Positions 28,825 to 42,095 of a DNA stretch of 64,000 bases are shown here, piece by piece. A program made the translations under genes and the position numbers. Below the pieces are notes generated by a model. The model had not been told where the DNA came from. It did no database searches and saw only the letters and a list, made by a program, of their open reading frames with translations. The DNA is from Litsea cubeba. Lineage: Eukaryota > Streptophyta > Magnoliopsida > Laurales > Lauraceae. Positions within the stretch are counted from its first letter, which is position 1, and every line of letters starts with the position of its first letter. The stretch is from positions 61,092,088 through 61,156,087 of the forward strand of contig CM022952.1 in NCBI GenBank assembly GCA_012931725.1, in the 5' to 3' direction.

Positions 28825-31396
28825 TTATGGACCGCGCATTCATTCCCGATGCTACCGAGGTCGGCGGACGTGGGAGTCCGTGGGGTCCGACCCTTTCGCG
28901 CCTGGGGGGCAAGAAGCGGGTATCAACATTTTTTGTGTGGGTGTGCCAGATTTTCTATTTCACTTGGAATTGCAAGTGGTGATCCGGAGATCGACCTTCG
29001 CAAGTAGAAAAGAAATCAACTTCTTTCAAGTTTTCAATTGCACATATATTTAAAAAAAGAGATATTTTCTTGATTTGCCGTAAAAGGCGATTTTTTTGGC
29101 ATTTATAGCCGATTTTTGGCGTTTATAGCCGATTTTGGCATTTATAGCCGATTTACAATTCTTATTAATAATGAAAGACAAGAGTTGTGATTTTTGTCTC
29201 TTTTAGAAAAATACAAACTACAATGAAAAGCAAGAAAATGAGGATCTAACTTTTCAGGAGATTGTGGGGGACTCGTTCAGATTGACGGTTGCAAGCCATA
29301 TGTGGACTTCACCATCATCCATGCAGATGAGAATAGAGGATGCTCTTGATTCACATGGCTTGGCTATAACCTCAGATTTTTAGAGGACAAAGACCAAGAG
29401 GAGGTCCTATGTCCAATAAAAAGCTAAGCAGACGGACTGAGAAGCCACGTCTAAGCCATTGGAGGCAGAAGGAGAAAGCAAGGACCTTGGGGGGGGGATA
29501 CCCCCCAAGGGACTTTTGTCACCTCGTAGCGGTGGCCGGTGCAGAACTTCGGCAGAGTTTTCTCTCTTTCTTTCTCTTAGATTTCTGATGCCTTTTTTTG
29601 TCTGGATTTCCGGATTGTCCGAAGTCTATCTGATTTTTCCCGATCTGGATTTCTTTGGAGTGCTCTCCTATTTATAGGCTCTTGGTAGTCATTTAGGAGA
29701 GTTTATGGGCTTTTATTGTCATTAAGCCGCATAATGGGAGGAGTTACATGATTTAATTCCTTTATTTTGTAACTCCTTTTTCTTGGCTTCTGATTGGCGG
29801 GAGGAGATTGAAGGCATTTAATCGCCATGATGGGAGGAGTTTCATGGGTTAAATGCCATGAATCAATTGACTTGTAACTCCTGGATGCTTGCTTCTGATT
29901 GGGCCGTCCAAAGAGATGAATTAATGACTGCAATAAAGCTAGTCAATTAATCGCAATTAAATGGTCGCCGAGCAGTTGAAGAGTCATGGGCCATGCTGTG
30001 TCTTTTGGGATTCTTCTGGCGATGATCATCGATGGATCTTCATGTAGATCGACATCGGATGACCATGTAACTTCAGGTACTGGTTGCCAACAGCGGGTCG
30101 GTGCCATCTGCCCTGTCGATTTCTCGATCGGTCGGGTAGAAAACACACTTTTTTTGTTGACCGGTTGGCGATCATTATTGATCTTGATACTCTTGATGAT
30201 TGACCTACGATTTTGACGGATGTCAAAGGATTTGGCACCTCAAAAGTATGAATTTTGGAAAATCCCAGGTGTTGGAACCTTCGAATCGCGAAAAAACGAT
30301 GAAAAACGGGCCTTCCGGGGCCAACCCGGCGATTCTGGGCTCCATGGTCGCCGGCTACCATGGGCCAGGGTCGCAGGGGCCTGCGACCCTAGGCGAAATT
30401 TCCCCCCTTTTGTCCCGTTTTGCGGCCCTTTTTGAGGTTGTTCGATTCTTTTTTCTTCTGTATTTTCTCTCGAAAATTTTGATCATTTATTAGCCTGATT
30501 TCCCTGTAGAAAACTTGATGAGAATCCTTGTATTTTTTAGTGCAAATTTTCCAATTTTCCGGGAAAGCCGAAGACTTTGTCGCGCAGAGCTGCCGATTTT
30601 CCGTCAGAAGCTAAAACTGGGACAAATGATGTCGGAATGACCTGAAATTTGGGGTGAAGCCTCCTGAGCAATAAATAAGACCAACCATAAGCTTTTGTTT
30701 GAGTTTTAAAGTCGTTTGGGGTCCTATTACCAGTAGAGTTGTTTTTATCGCGATGAAGATGTTGCGGCTTGATGTGCGGTCAACGATGTCCGATTGACTT
30801 GAAATTTGACAGCTATTGGAGTCATTTTAAGATGATCCATAGGCTCTGTCTTGGAAACCATGGGCCCGGGGAGCTTCGCCGCCGAGAGGCCTGTTTTGGC
30901 TTCCGAGCTTCAAAGTCTGGTCAAATGTTGTCGAAATGACCTGAAATTTGACGTGTAGCCCTTTGTAAGCATTTTGAAGCCGTCCATGTGCTCTTTCTGA
31001 TGAGTGATGGCCTTGGTGGTTCTTGCCGTCGAGAGGCTTGATTTAGCTGTTCGAGGGTTGATGTAGGGTCAAACGTTTTCGGTTTGACTTGGAACTTGAC
31101 GTGGAGCCTTTTAGATGTATTTTGAGACCATCCACAGGCTCTGATCGAAGATTTGGTGTCTCTGATGCTGTCGCCGCCGGAAGCTCCTTTTCCGCTGCCG
31201 GAGAAGCGAAGTTAGGCCAAATTATTTTAAAATGGCCCGAAACTTCTTGTGCACTCCTCTTTTGGCTGTCTTGAAGGATCTTACAGTTTTTGGAAGTAGC
31301 ATTGCTTATTTATGGCAGGTTACGACTTCATGTAGTTACGACTTCATGTAGCTTTTTGGATCTTGAAGAAACAAAGTGACATTTTTTGTGTCAATA
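28825..31396 (-). mobile_element. Solo LTR of the element A family, with perfect TSD
   Basis: A full-length LTR of the A family (about 2.57 kb) stands alone with no internal sequence on either side. It is flanked by atttt at 28820-28824 and 31397-31401. Both terminal dinucleotides have mutated: read on the plus strand it starts TT where TG is expected and ends TA where CA is expected. TATA (29669-29676), G-run hairpin (29485-29510) and minisatellite (29096-29152) are all present. It formed by recombination between the two LTRs of a complete insertion. Confidence 0.93.
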
Positions 31397-31469
31397 ATTT
31401 TATTGCAGGGATCTGATATGTTAAAGTGAGAAGTGTTTGGAGAAGGGAAGGGGCTGAAATAGCTTCAGA

Positions 31470-31670
31470 AATGTATCCCTGTAATAGGGTCGGTCAGCTG
31501 TCGGTCAGCCGACGGGTGACCGCTAGGTGACCGAACCAGTTTGGTTACAATTCCAGAGGCTGATTTGCTTCCTGTCCCTGATGGTCCGCTAGCCTTGCGG
31601 TTAGCCAGCGGTTAACCAACTTGACCCTTGTCGGCTAACCGACGACCAACCGCCAGGTGACCAAAATTCT
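31470..31670 (+). repeat. Short interspersed motif cluster in the LTR of element B
   Basis: Variants of cggtcagccgacgg and cggttagccagcggttaacc recur in both orientations and can form stems (for example ggttagcc with ggctaacc). The cluster is only seen in the intact 3' LTR. Confidence 0.55.
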
Positions 31671-32172
31671 CCCAAGTCTTTAGAAATGAAAGGAATGTAG
31701 GGATTTTCTATCCCAATCACTTGTGGATCTTAGAAGTGTTGTTCGGAGTTTGGTTGTTGAAAGAAGATTTGTTAAAGTCTTTTTGGTTTGTCAATGTACG
31801 TAAGGACACGAAATGTTTCCAATTCTCAAAGAGTACCAAATGTATATCAAATCCAACATATGGGACCCAATTTACGCTGATTTAAACCTTGGACCTTTAA
31901 CGTTTGATCCGAAAATTTGCAGATTCCATTATACTTGATTTTTACCCAAATTTCTCGTGTACACTTTAAATCTCATGTTTTGTGACTAGACTTGCCCTGA
32001 AAATATTGAGATTCATGTTTTAGCATTATTGCTAGCCCGTTTATGCCTGGTCTGACACAAATGTGTTATTGTGCCTATGGGCATCCCGTCCCGCTATTAA
32101 ATGTACTTGTCCCGATTTTTTGCAGATGTTGTATTTTACCCTAAATTTTATTCGTGAACTTCAAACAAAAAA

Positions 32173-32375
32173 CTTGAGGCAAGATGTGGCCATAGTTTTG
32201 TAGTGCGAGCCCATGAGCCAAAAGGATTACTATTTTGAGAACAAAACCTTGAGGTAAAATGGGGCTTGAGCTTTGTAGTGCGAGCCCATGAGCCAAATGG
32301 ATTACCATTTTGAGAACAAAACCTTGAGGCAAAATGGGGTCAGAGCTTTGAAGTGCGAGCCCGTGAGCATCTTGT
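32173..32375 (+). repeat. 75-bp tandem repeat, nearly three copies, in the LTR of element B
   Basis: Units start with cttgagg at 32173, 32248 and 32323. They share gtgcgagcccatgagcc and ttgagaacaaaac. The array is confined to the LTR. Confidence 0.88.
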
Positions 32376-33648
32376 CCCATTAATGTACATGTACTTGTTT
32401 TCTTTTCTTGCACATGTCCTATTAGTCGGCACCGCTAAGCTTGGATGTACCTTGTCGGTTTGATCCACCGGCTTGGAGATCCCCCCTCTTGTCCTGCTAG
32501 CTGCAGTCTGGATCCTATCCTGCCCTGTTACTCGGTTCCGCTGCCCTGGTCTTGTCTAGCTATATGTATATATTTCATCGACCCTCCTCACCTCGTGTGA
32601 CTAAGGTCAACGCCCTGATGGCCCTCCTCACCTTAGTGAGAGAGAATTTAGCTTCGTGTGGCGGCCACCTTGACAGTTCCTGATTCTTGGTACCTTTACT
32701 GTTTTATATTGCTCATGTCTTTTCTTAATAAATGATGCATTTACTTTTATGAAATTCATTGTTTATACAGGTTTTCAATATTTTCGTAAAGTATTATTGC
32801 TTTAAATGAATTCTTGATTTGTCAAATATTCATGCTTCATACATGCTTTCAATGAATCCCCGATTTGTTAAATGTTCATGCTTTGTATACATGCCTTAAA
32901 TGAATTCCTGATTTGTCAAATATTCATGCTTTATCCATGCTTTAAAGGAATATATATTTTTTTTAATGTTCATGTTTTATACCCGTTCTATATGAACATA
33001 GGATTTTGTCAGATGTTCATAATTTTCAATACATTTTAATTATGTATATCTTTTTGATCAAATAGCATGATTTATCACATATTTTATTCTTCAATATATT
33101 GTTTATATCCTTTCACCACCTGCCAGACCGTCGTGTCTGAGCCACTACTTTGGTATTCAGGTTCAGACTTCTTCGCCCGAGTTAAGTGCTTGTGTTGGTT
33201 GTGGAGCCATGAGCTTTCAGGTTGTTTTGTCGGCTATGACATGTAGACATTGAGTTTTACATCGGAGCAACGTCATATATGGGGTAGTGATTATTAGCTT
33301 GTTATTGTATGGTTTCTATTAGCCTTATTTTCGGGATTATAATTAATACACATTGATAATTGTAACTTGAATATATGGAAATGCAATATCCTGTTACTGT
33401 CAGCTCTGTATTTTATTGTGATGGTTTATCCCAGTCTTATATGGTTCTTGATATGATAGCTTCATGCTAGGGGTTGAGTGCGACACGGAATCCAATAGCC
33501 ATGGACTTCGGGTCGCAACGCCACGAAAGCTTTCGCAAAATATTCAGAGTGTGTTGAAACTTGATATCCTGACACACGCGGATCTTCGGAGAAACATAAT
33601 TATTACTTAACTCCCAATTTGATGCTCCCCGGGTTTGGGGGCGTGACA

Positions 33649-35786
33649 CCATTCCCACTTCCCGAAGAAGAAACTAAACCTGTGAAAAAGCAGAAGATCG
33701 CCTCTCAACGTGTCACTACCATGACACCAAAGGCGAGCGCCAAGAAGCCCAAAGCTAGCGGCATCCCCGCGAAGCCTCAACCCATAAACAACCAGGTCTA
33801 TCCTAAGACTTGGTCCCCAAAACCTTCACGATAACAAAAACGGTTCCAAATATCCACAAAGGCAGCATACCTCGCCCCAATTAAAGCGAACCAGTTCTAC
33901 CCTCTTCCCTAAATGAAAGAGGAGAGACCCGTCTCCGACTTGACAACCAAGTCAACCCATCATGAGTCGGTTTGCTACTACAAGCCCAAAATCAGATCAT
34001 GCAACACTAGGCCTCTACAAGCACCTGCTAAGGCCTACAATCCTTCAGTTCGACCCTTATCTCCAAAGGGGCCGAACTCGAGAAGTTTAAAGCTTCGTTC
34101 CAACAGGCAAAGGACCGGGTCCAGATCCTGTCCATGCCTAGCTACAAATAAGAAAGGCTCATCTACTGCACCCGAGGGAGCACATCCTTCATTGTCAAAG
34201 CCTAGCCAGAGTTGACCGAGCTCAAATCGCTCGTCGTGTATGCCGCTGCGCATCGTATCGACAAAAAAAAACTAGAGAAGCAGAGGACCTAGTATTACAC
34301 TTCAAGTCTCTCCCAAATGGGTCGAAAAAGAAAGACCCCACCAAGTAGCTGCTGTCCATATGGTTGGAAGAACCAGAAGATGCCAAAAGTCAGCAACCAA
34401 AATCCATGTCCGATTTCCGGTGACACGCAGCGTCTCCAGGACATGAAGACATTCAGAAGAATCTCCTGCTCCTTCAAGCCAAGGATGATGGAGTGATCCT
34501 TCCTCAAGCTCTTCATTAAAAAGAATGAGCCCTAGCTCAGTCACCAGGATGATTTTTTCGTTTGAATCCCGAGGGATGAACTTCCTGGATACAGATTCTA
34601 AGCCACCACCTCGCGATTCACCTCAAGATGATGCGCTCACACGAATCCAATAGTTTTGACAAGGCCAGCTGTGGATTGAAACTCTGATGGAAAACCTTCT
34701 CCTCGCCTTCCAAAATCAGGCGAAAAAAGAACCTCCTCCGAATCTTCAAGATGATGAGGTAAATGGAGAAGAAAATGAGTCACACGCCCTTACCAAAAAG
34801 GACGTGGATAGTATCCTAGCCAAAGCAAAAGAAGAGGATATACTAAATGAACATGGGATCAAGCCACCATATCCCTTATGGATGGACTCGGTCCCGTTCC
34901 CCACAAAATTCAAGCATCCTACTCTCGAAACATATATGGGGAAAGGATCAGCCAGACAGCACATCATCCACTTCCAAATCTTGACGGGAGCTATCGAGCA
35001 TTAAGATGCATACAAGATTCGCCTCTTTGCAAGTACCCTAAAAGGTACGGCCTTTGATTGGTACTCCACTTTGTCGGAGGACTCCATCCAAAATTGGGCC
35101 ATGCTAGAGACATGCTTCCTGACTCACTTCAAAGGTGAGGATCATCCCGTTACTATGGCTCAACTCTGTTGCCTAAAACGGAGGGAAAATGAGTCAACAT
35201 ACGACTTCATTCATAAGTGAAAAGCAATGGCGTACAAATGCTTAGATGTACTGCAACAAGCATCGCTGGTCAACATCTGCCTGAACAACATGAGAGCAAG
35301 AATCCGCTCCATGAACATCTACAAAAATAAAAAAACCTGGGAGAACTCCTAGAAGCTTCCATGGAGGCCGAAACGGTGATCAAAGACCTCAACAGTCAGA
35401 AATTATCAAGAAAGGAACCAACCGCCATTGTAACCTCAAAACCAAAGAAAATAAAGGTCCTCAATGTGCAAACCAAGTCAGCTCCTCAGCCAACAAAGAA
35501 AGCTGAAAACAATGCCGCAGGTAAGAGACTTGAACTCTCTGATGCCTTCAAAGAGCGAGTAGAAAAGAAATACCCATTTGATGAAGATGTTGATAAAATC
35601 TTCGGGGCTCTCGTGGCAAACGGCAAGCTCACCTTGCCTGAACCCAAAAGACTGGGAGATGTTGGCAAAACCAACGATCCTCGGTACTGTCCATACCACC
35701 AGATGATCTCGCATCCTCTCAATCAATGCTTCGTTGTAAGAGAGAAGATTAACGAGATGTGGAAAAAACGGAGTCATTACCTTTGA
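33649..35786 (+). pseudogene. Gag remnant of element C
   Basis: Aligned with element A gag from residue 61 to the end. Recognisable blocks are PFPLPEEE.. at 33649, the gag domain (HGIKPPYPLWMDSVPFPTKF, about 34850-34910) and the Cys/His motif CPYHQMISHPLNQC near 35690. Many stops are present, including TGA for Trp in the phrase HKWKA near 35218. At 35620-35640 the reading continues from gag into the protease segment, which shows that gag and protease were ancestrally in one frame. Confidence 0.88.
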
Positions 35787-38467
35787 AAAATACTATGGGT
35801 CTGCCTCCGTCAACATGGTGTCATGAGGACAAACACCAAATCGCCAAAGAAAAAGATTACCACTTCATTCAAGGTGACAAAAAGAATTCAAGCGTCAGAA
35901 GTACTAGTTCCTTACCCGACACCAGACGGACAACCCATATGGGTACATCCCGATCTCCTAAAAGAAGAGAACTGGGAGGTTGTGAAAACAAAGCCGACAG
36001 CTTAACAGAGAAAACCAGGCTAGGGTACATCTCCTCAAGCTCAAATGGCAAGAGAAGACCTAGCCAAAACAAGAAGTCCGTGAAAAGGCAGAGACCTCCT
36101 CTACTGGTTTACTGGGGGCAACAGAAAAGTCCCTCCCAGAGACTTCAAAGGGGGTAAGAAAGTTCACTCTCAGTGATTTCAGGCCACCTCAATTCAAAAC
36201 AGAAGCCACACAGGGGGGATCATACTCATGCAATTCGGTAGTTGGATTCTCCTTGGATGGATACGAGTCTGATGACACCGACGAGTGGGAGGAATCCCTT
36301 GAAACAGGAGAATACATCCTCGATGAAGAATGGGTTCCTGAAACTCACTTTATGCTAGTAATCTGGTATAACCTCCTACAGCCACAAGGATCTTGGTCTG
36401 ATGATGAAGAAGGCCAAGAGGCTGTACAAGAAAATGTTGTTGACCCAGCACCCGTCATTGCTCCAGTGGAATCCAACCATGTTGAACCATAAAGAGCAAA
36501 CGAAGAAGAAGATTTGGCTCCCATGCCCGATCTTGAAGAATATGCGAGGATCTTGTAGTGTCTTACACAAGAAGAAAAGCAAGACCACGTCAATGTGCTT
36601 CTTCGCAATCCAGAGCCGGAAGTCCCTGAAGATCACCAGGTACCTCCTCCCTTAACTCCTGAAAATGGAGAAAATGATCGATGATCCTCTTACATCCGAG
36701 GATGAGTCTGACTCCTAAGAGTCCATTATGGTAGCATCTCCTGTCAGAGCTACCTACAATGTGATAATTCGAGATTATAGCTCCTCCAAAGCCTCGTCTG
36801 ATGAAATCACTTACACTCCAACGACGCCTAGTACCATATCTTCTGGAGCAACCTCGTCTCACGTGACTTTCCTGAGGCTGTGACTTAAAAACTCACACTC
36901 TTCCCGACCGATCATCATGAAGAAACCCCAGCTATTGATGATTAGGACGATGAATTAGTCAACAAAGAAGAAAAGTTGTTGGATGTTGTTCAGGATTCAT
37001 CCCGAAAAATGCTCCATGCAACACAATCACTGAGGATGGCAACTCTGCTGAAGATACATTCCTAGTAAATGAAAAATGCAGTCTCTTAATCTTAAAGACA
37101 ATCTTCCAAACAAAGACCCTTCTTAAGAAGCTCTCGAAGTTGGTAGAGGCACCCGCTCTGGCCGGGACTACCACAAAAATTACAACCAATCTTCTTTTAC
37201 TTATGTAAATCCTTCAGGAAAAGATGTTGTAAGCGCCCCCAGTGGTAACAATGATGAACATGCAGGCCCCAAGGAGGCTTTCAAGTATGACTTGATCGAG
37301 CACTTCAAACACATACCTGCATGACTGCACATCCTAGATTTGTTACGAATGTCTCCACGCACTCGTGATAATCTCATTTCAGAATTACAAAAACTGAATG
37401 AGGATGTCGACAGACATGCCCCACAAGTCTTCCAAATTGAAATGGACTACCGGGTCAAAAACTCATAAACTTCCTCAAAGGGGGAAAATAAGAAATTTGA
37501 GGGATCTTGCATTGAATGCCTCTTGGTTCAAAAAGCAGCAAGTGCAAACATCGACCCTTGTACTTCACATGGTACATCAAGAAAATGCCTATGCACAGAG
37601 TTCAGATCGATCCAGGTTCTCCACTCAACCTCATCTCCATGTCAGCTCTCGAAGAGTTGGGCATCCCGCCCACCAAGCTGAGCCACACATCTGTATCTAT
37701 CCTTGAATACGATGGGAGCACCTAAAGGCCTATTGGCAAAATCAGGTTTAAGTTGCAAATCGTTGATCTTATCTCTGAGGTCACTGTGTATGCAATAAAA
37801 ACCCCTTCATGCTACAACATCCTTCTCGGACGCCCCTGGATACACGAGAATGGTGTTGTCCCTTCAACTCTACATCAATGCATCAAGTTCGTTGGCGACA
37901 ACGGCATGATACATCGAGTGTTTGCGGACAGAAAACCCTTCAAAGGTAAAAAAGTCCACTTCGCAAACTCCTAGATGTAAGGAGGTGAAAACGAAGAAGA
38001 GGAGAAAGAAATAACATCCTTCTGACGTAGAAGATCCTACGTCTGTTTCCTTCATTGTTCCGGCGACTTCAACAAAGGAAAGGCTAATCTTCTTCCATAG
38101 ATCGGATGCTTCTTCATAAAAGTCCGTGATTGAACCTTTCCAAAATGAAGGTATGCCTCAACTATTCCTATATAGTCCTGTGGCACAAGCTATTATGAAG
38201 AAAATGGGCTATGACGCTAAAAATCCAGTCGGTTTGGAAGAAGGTCGCAGTATTCTCACACCATTGGGGCCCGCCTTAACCAAGAGTCAATTGGAAGATT
38301 GGAGACTCTACGGTCATGTAGAAAAGCCTTCACAGGGGTTAGGGTATGATCTCGACACTCCTCTGAGACAATTGACACAAAAGCTTAAAAGTCGACTTTC
38401 CAACCAAGCCTCAACATCTCATGTTCATGAATACATTGATCTTCCTGGATATCTCTTAGATGAGTGA
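35787..38467 (+). pseudogene. Acidic linker, protease and G-patch remnant of element C
   Basis: Blocks matching element A include the acidic linker (36253-36492), the protease centre VQIDPGSPLNLIS (about 37597-37635) and the G-patch (38191-38265, IMKKMGYDAKNPVGLEE). C keeps about 89 bp at 38344-38432 that element A has lost. Multiple stops and shifts make it non-coding. Confidence 0.87.
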
Positions 38468-41112
38468 CCTGACAAAGATCCAAGAAGCTTATCCAATTTG
38501 TATGATTTCTCTGATGATGAAGAGGAATTGTCCGATGGCATAGACATGTGGTCTTCTAACCTAGAAGAACCCTCGTATCCAAAAGAAGTACCTTACTTCG
38601 ACCTTGTTTCAACAGGCGATTGGGACCATCTCATAGCAAGCCTTGAGAAGATTACAGATCAATAAGACCCATGGAAAGGAACAAAGCTTTGGTCTAAAAA
38701 TGTCGTTGAAGCCCCAGAAGGATTTGTTGAGTTGGAAGCCTCCGAAAATATTGTGGAGGAACCACCTTCGAACCTTCCAACAGAAGATCCTGTTCAAAAG
38801 ATAGAGTTGGGAACACAAGATAACCCACATCCTGTATTTATAAGCAAGTATATAACGGATGATGAGTTATCCGAGTATATCGCTTTTCTTCGTGAGCTCG
38901 TTGATTGCTTTGCATGGTCTTATGCTGAAATGCCTGGTTTATACCCCAAAGTAGCAGTCCACAAGCTCAATCTTCAAGAAGACATCAAGCCTGTCAGGCA
39001 GGGCCAAAGAAGATTCCGTTAGGATGTGATGGATAAAATTGTACAAGAAGTTTAAAAACTCAAAAGCGTTGGCTTCATCTGAGAGGAACAGCATCCTGAA
39101 TGGTTGGCCAACATTGTCCCCGTGACAAAGAAAAATGGGCAGATCAGGGTCTGTATTAACTATAGAGACCTGCACGGCGCTTGCCCTAAAGATGAACTCC
39201 TGCTCACCATACCGGAGGTAATGATTGACAATACCTGTAGATTTGAGCAATTGACTTTCATGGATCTCTTCTCAGGCTACAATCAGATAAAGATGCATCC
39301 GGAAGATGAAAAACACACTTCATTTCAGACTCCATTTGGCGTGTACTGCTACACTGTCGTGCCATTTGATCTGAAAAATGCTGGTGCCACATATCAGAGG
39401 GCTATGATGAAAATATTCTAAGATAAGCAACACAAGACGGTTGAATGTTACGTTGATGACCTCGCCGTCAAAAGCAAAGCAAAAGAAGATCATCTCGATG
39501 ACCTTCGAGGAAGTCTTCCTCCGGCTTCGCAAACACAAATTGCGGATGAATCCTCTGAAGTGCTTCTTCGGCGACTTGTCGGGTAAGCTCCTCGGATTCC
39601 TAGTTCAGAAAGCTGGAATAGAATTTGACCCCATCAAAGTCAAGGCTATTCTAGAAATGCCCTCTCTAAGAACCTTGAGAGAACTAAAAGGGCTCCAAGG
39701 GAGATTGGCATACATCAGACGGTTCATCTCCAATCTTTCGGGGAAGTGTCGTCCATTCTGCCTGTTGATGAAGAAAGGTGTGAACTTTGTCTGGGATGCT
39801 GACTGTGAAGCTGCATTTCAAGATATCAAGTCATACCTGACCAAACCTCCAGTGTTAGCTGCTCCTACCACTGGGAAACCATTCTCTGGGCGCTCTACTC
39901 GCACAAGAAAATGATGAGAGAAAAGAAGCTGCTCTATACTACCTCAGTCGAATGCTAGTAGATTCAGAGCATCGCTACTCTCCTGTCGAAAAGGAATGCC
40001 TTGTAGTAATGTTCGTCGTATAAAAGCTACGTCACTACTTGCTTTCCAACACAGTCTACCTAGTTTCGAGGATTAACCTCCTGAAGGTCCGTGTTACAAA
40101 AATAGGTTCTCTCAACGCACGACTCGCAAAATGATCCATCCTTCTGTCACAATTTGATATTAGGTACGTACCACAAAAAGCAATCAAAGGCCAAGCTCTA
40201 GCAGACTTTTTCGTAGAGCGTCCATTGCCTAAAGATTCTCCGCTCAGAGATGATCTCCCAGACGAACCCAACTACAACGTAGAAACTTCCTCACAAAAAG
40301 CCTCATGGGACATGTACTTTGACGGTGCAACCAAGATAAATGAAAAAAGACAGCTGATCTCGGGAGTTGGCATCCTCTTTGTTAGCCCTGACAAATACAT
40401 GATTCCACATGCTTTCTCGCTACTGGAACCATGTACAAACAATGCAGCTGAATACCAAGCTCTGATCCTAGGATTGGAACTCGCCATCGAATCTGGTATC
40501 ACCTTGCTGGAAGTCTTTGGAGACTCTCAACTGATAGTCAACCAGATGAATTAAAAGTTTGAAGCTAGGAAGCCTAATTTGCTGCCTTACTACAACAAGG
40601 CGCAATTGCTTCTGCAGAAGTTTGACATCTGTCACTTCACCAACATACGTAGAGGTGAAAACATCCATGCAGATGCCCTGGCCGGACTTGCCGCATCTAT
40701 GGCGATCCAAGAAGGGGAAAACATGCAAATCACAGTGTGCAAGAAAAGGATCGTCCCTCCTCTTAACACACACCAAGCAGTTGTTGAATGCTACCAAGTG
40801 GTTGGAAGTCGGATCTTTATACTTAAACCTTTAATCGGCGACTGGAGGGATCCGTTAATTGATTACACTATGTTCAGAATCCTACCTGAAGATCCAAAAG
40901 AATGGGTAGGCATTCAAAGGCGAGCCCCAAACTTTCACTTGGATATTCCTTCAAAAATCCTTTACAGGAAATCCTTCAATGGAGTACTTCTATGCTGCTT
41001 GTCTCAACAAGAGGCTGAAGAAACACTCAAAGAAGTTCATGATGGCCTTTGTGGAGCCCATCAAGCTGGTCTTAAGCTCTATGAACAGATAAAAAGGTTA
41101 GCTTACTATTAG
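38468..41112 (+). pseudogene. Reverse transcriptase and dual RNase H remnant of element C
   Basis: The polymerase block runs from about 38732 to 39914, with PFDLKNAGATYQ near 39363 (G to D relative to A) and the YVDD site near 39448. The second RNase H is at about 40309-40700, with MYFDGA, NNAAEYQAL, FGDSQLIV and IHADALAGLA. Stops interrupt every segment, for example TAA after NQMN at 40552. Confidence 0.9.
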
Positions 41113-42095
41113 CCTACAATGGTAGCTGACGCAGTGCAATTTGCTAAGTGCTGCCAACAATGCCAAGTTCACGGAGATTATGTTCACATGCCTCCAGAAT
41201 GGCTCCATCCTACAGTGATCTCATGGCCTTTCGAAGCCTGGGGTATGGACATCATAGGTCCTATTTCTTCCCCTTCAAGCAAAGGTCATCTCTTCATCTT
41301 CGCCACTACGAATTATTTCTCCAAGTGGTCAGAAGCATTTGCACTCAACGAAATGAAGACCTCATCAGTCCTTCAGCTCTTGCACACCAACATCGTTTGT
41401 CATTTAGGCATACCTAAAAGATTTGTCCATGATAACGGACCACAATTCTGGGATCATCGATTCTACAGGTTCTGCGACAAATACAAAATCCAAAGTTGTC
41501 CTTCGACTCCATACAATCCGGCAGCAAACGGATTAGCAGAAGCCTTCAACAAGACACTATGCAAAATCCTCAAGAAAATGGTCTCTAGTCACAGAAGAGA
41601 CTGGAGCGACAAATTGTCTGAAGCTTTATGGGCCTATCAAACCACCATTCGAGGACCAACCCATAGCACACCATTCTTTTTGGTCTATGGATGCGAAGCT
41701 GTCGTACCCTTGGAAGCACAAATTCCTTCCTTGAGGGTATCTCTGCAAAATGACATGATTCAAGAAAGCAATGTCAAATAGTGACTCCATGAGCTGGACA
41801 ATCTCGACGAGAGACGACTCGAAGCTCAATAGAGCATTGAACTTTACCAAGCGCGCATGGCCGGTACTTTTGACAAGAAGGTCAGGCAACGCGCCTACAA
41901 AAAGGGTGACGTGTTTCTTGCGGTAAAAAGACCAATGGACTTCGCTCACAAGTCCAAAGACAAGTTTGAGCCAAAATGGGAGGGACCCTACGTCATCGAC
42001 AAGGTTTTCTCCAATGGCACATATGCTCTCCTAAACATGGAGGGTGACAGATGTATGCTTCCCATCAACGGCAAGTTCTTAAAGCTATACGGCCA
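41113..42095 (+). pseudogene. Integrase remnant of element C
   Basis: The core is intact over 220 residues (41119-41781), with WGMDIIGP, VHDNGPQF and NGLAEAFNK giving the Asp-Asp-Glu triad. Stops at 41779 and 41830 cut the C-terminal part, whose end (MLPINGKFLK) is at about 42058-42087. The HHCC finger bridges 41030-41163 and has a TAG near 41110. Confidence 0.9.

Larger units (their letters stand above)
27163..33648 (+). repeat. 3' LTR of element B, interrupted by a solo LTR
   Basis: The LTR opens TGTGAGAACC at 27163 and closes GTGACA at 33648. It is split by the solo LTR at 28825-31396. Without that insert it is about 3.9 kb. The five bases after it (ccatt) also belong to the gag reading of element C, which fixes the insertion point. 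No gene is seen in it. Open frames near 27817-28168 sit in a C/T-rich part and have no recognisable domain. Confidence 0.9.
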
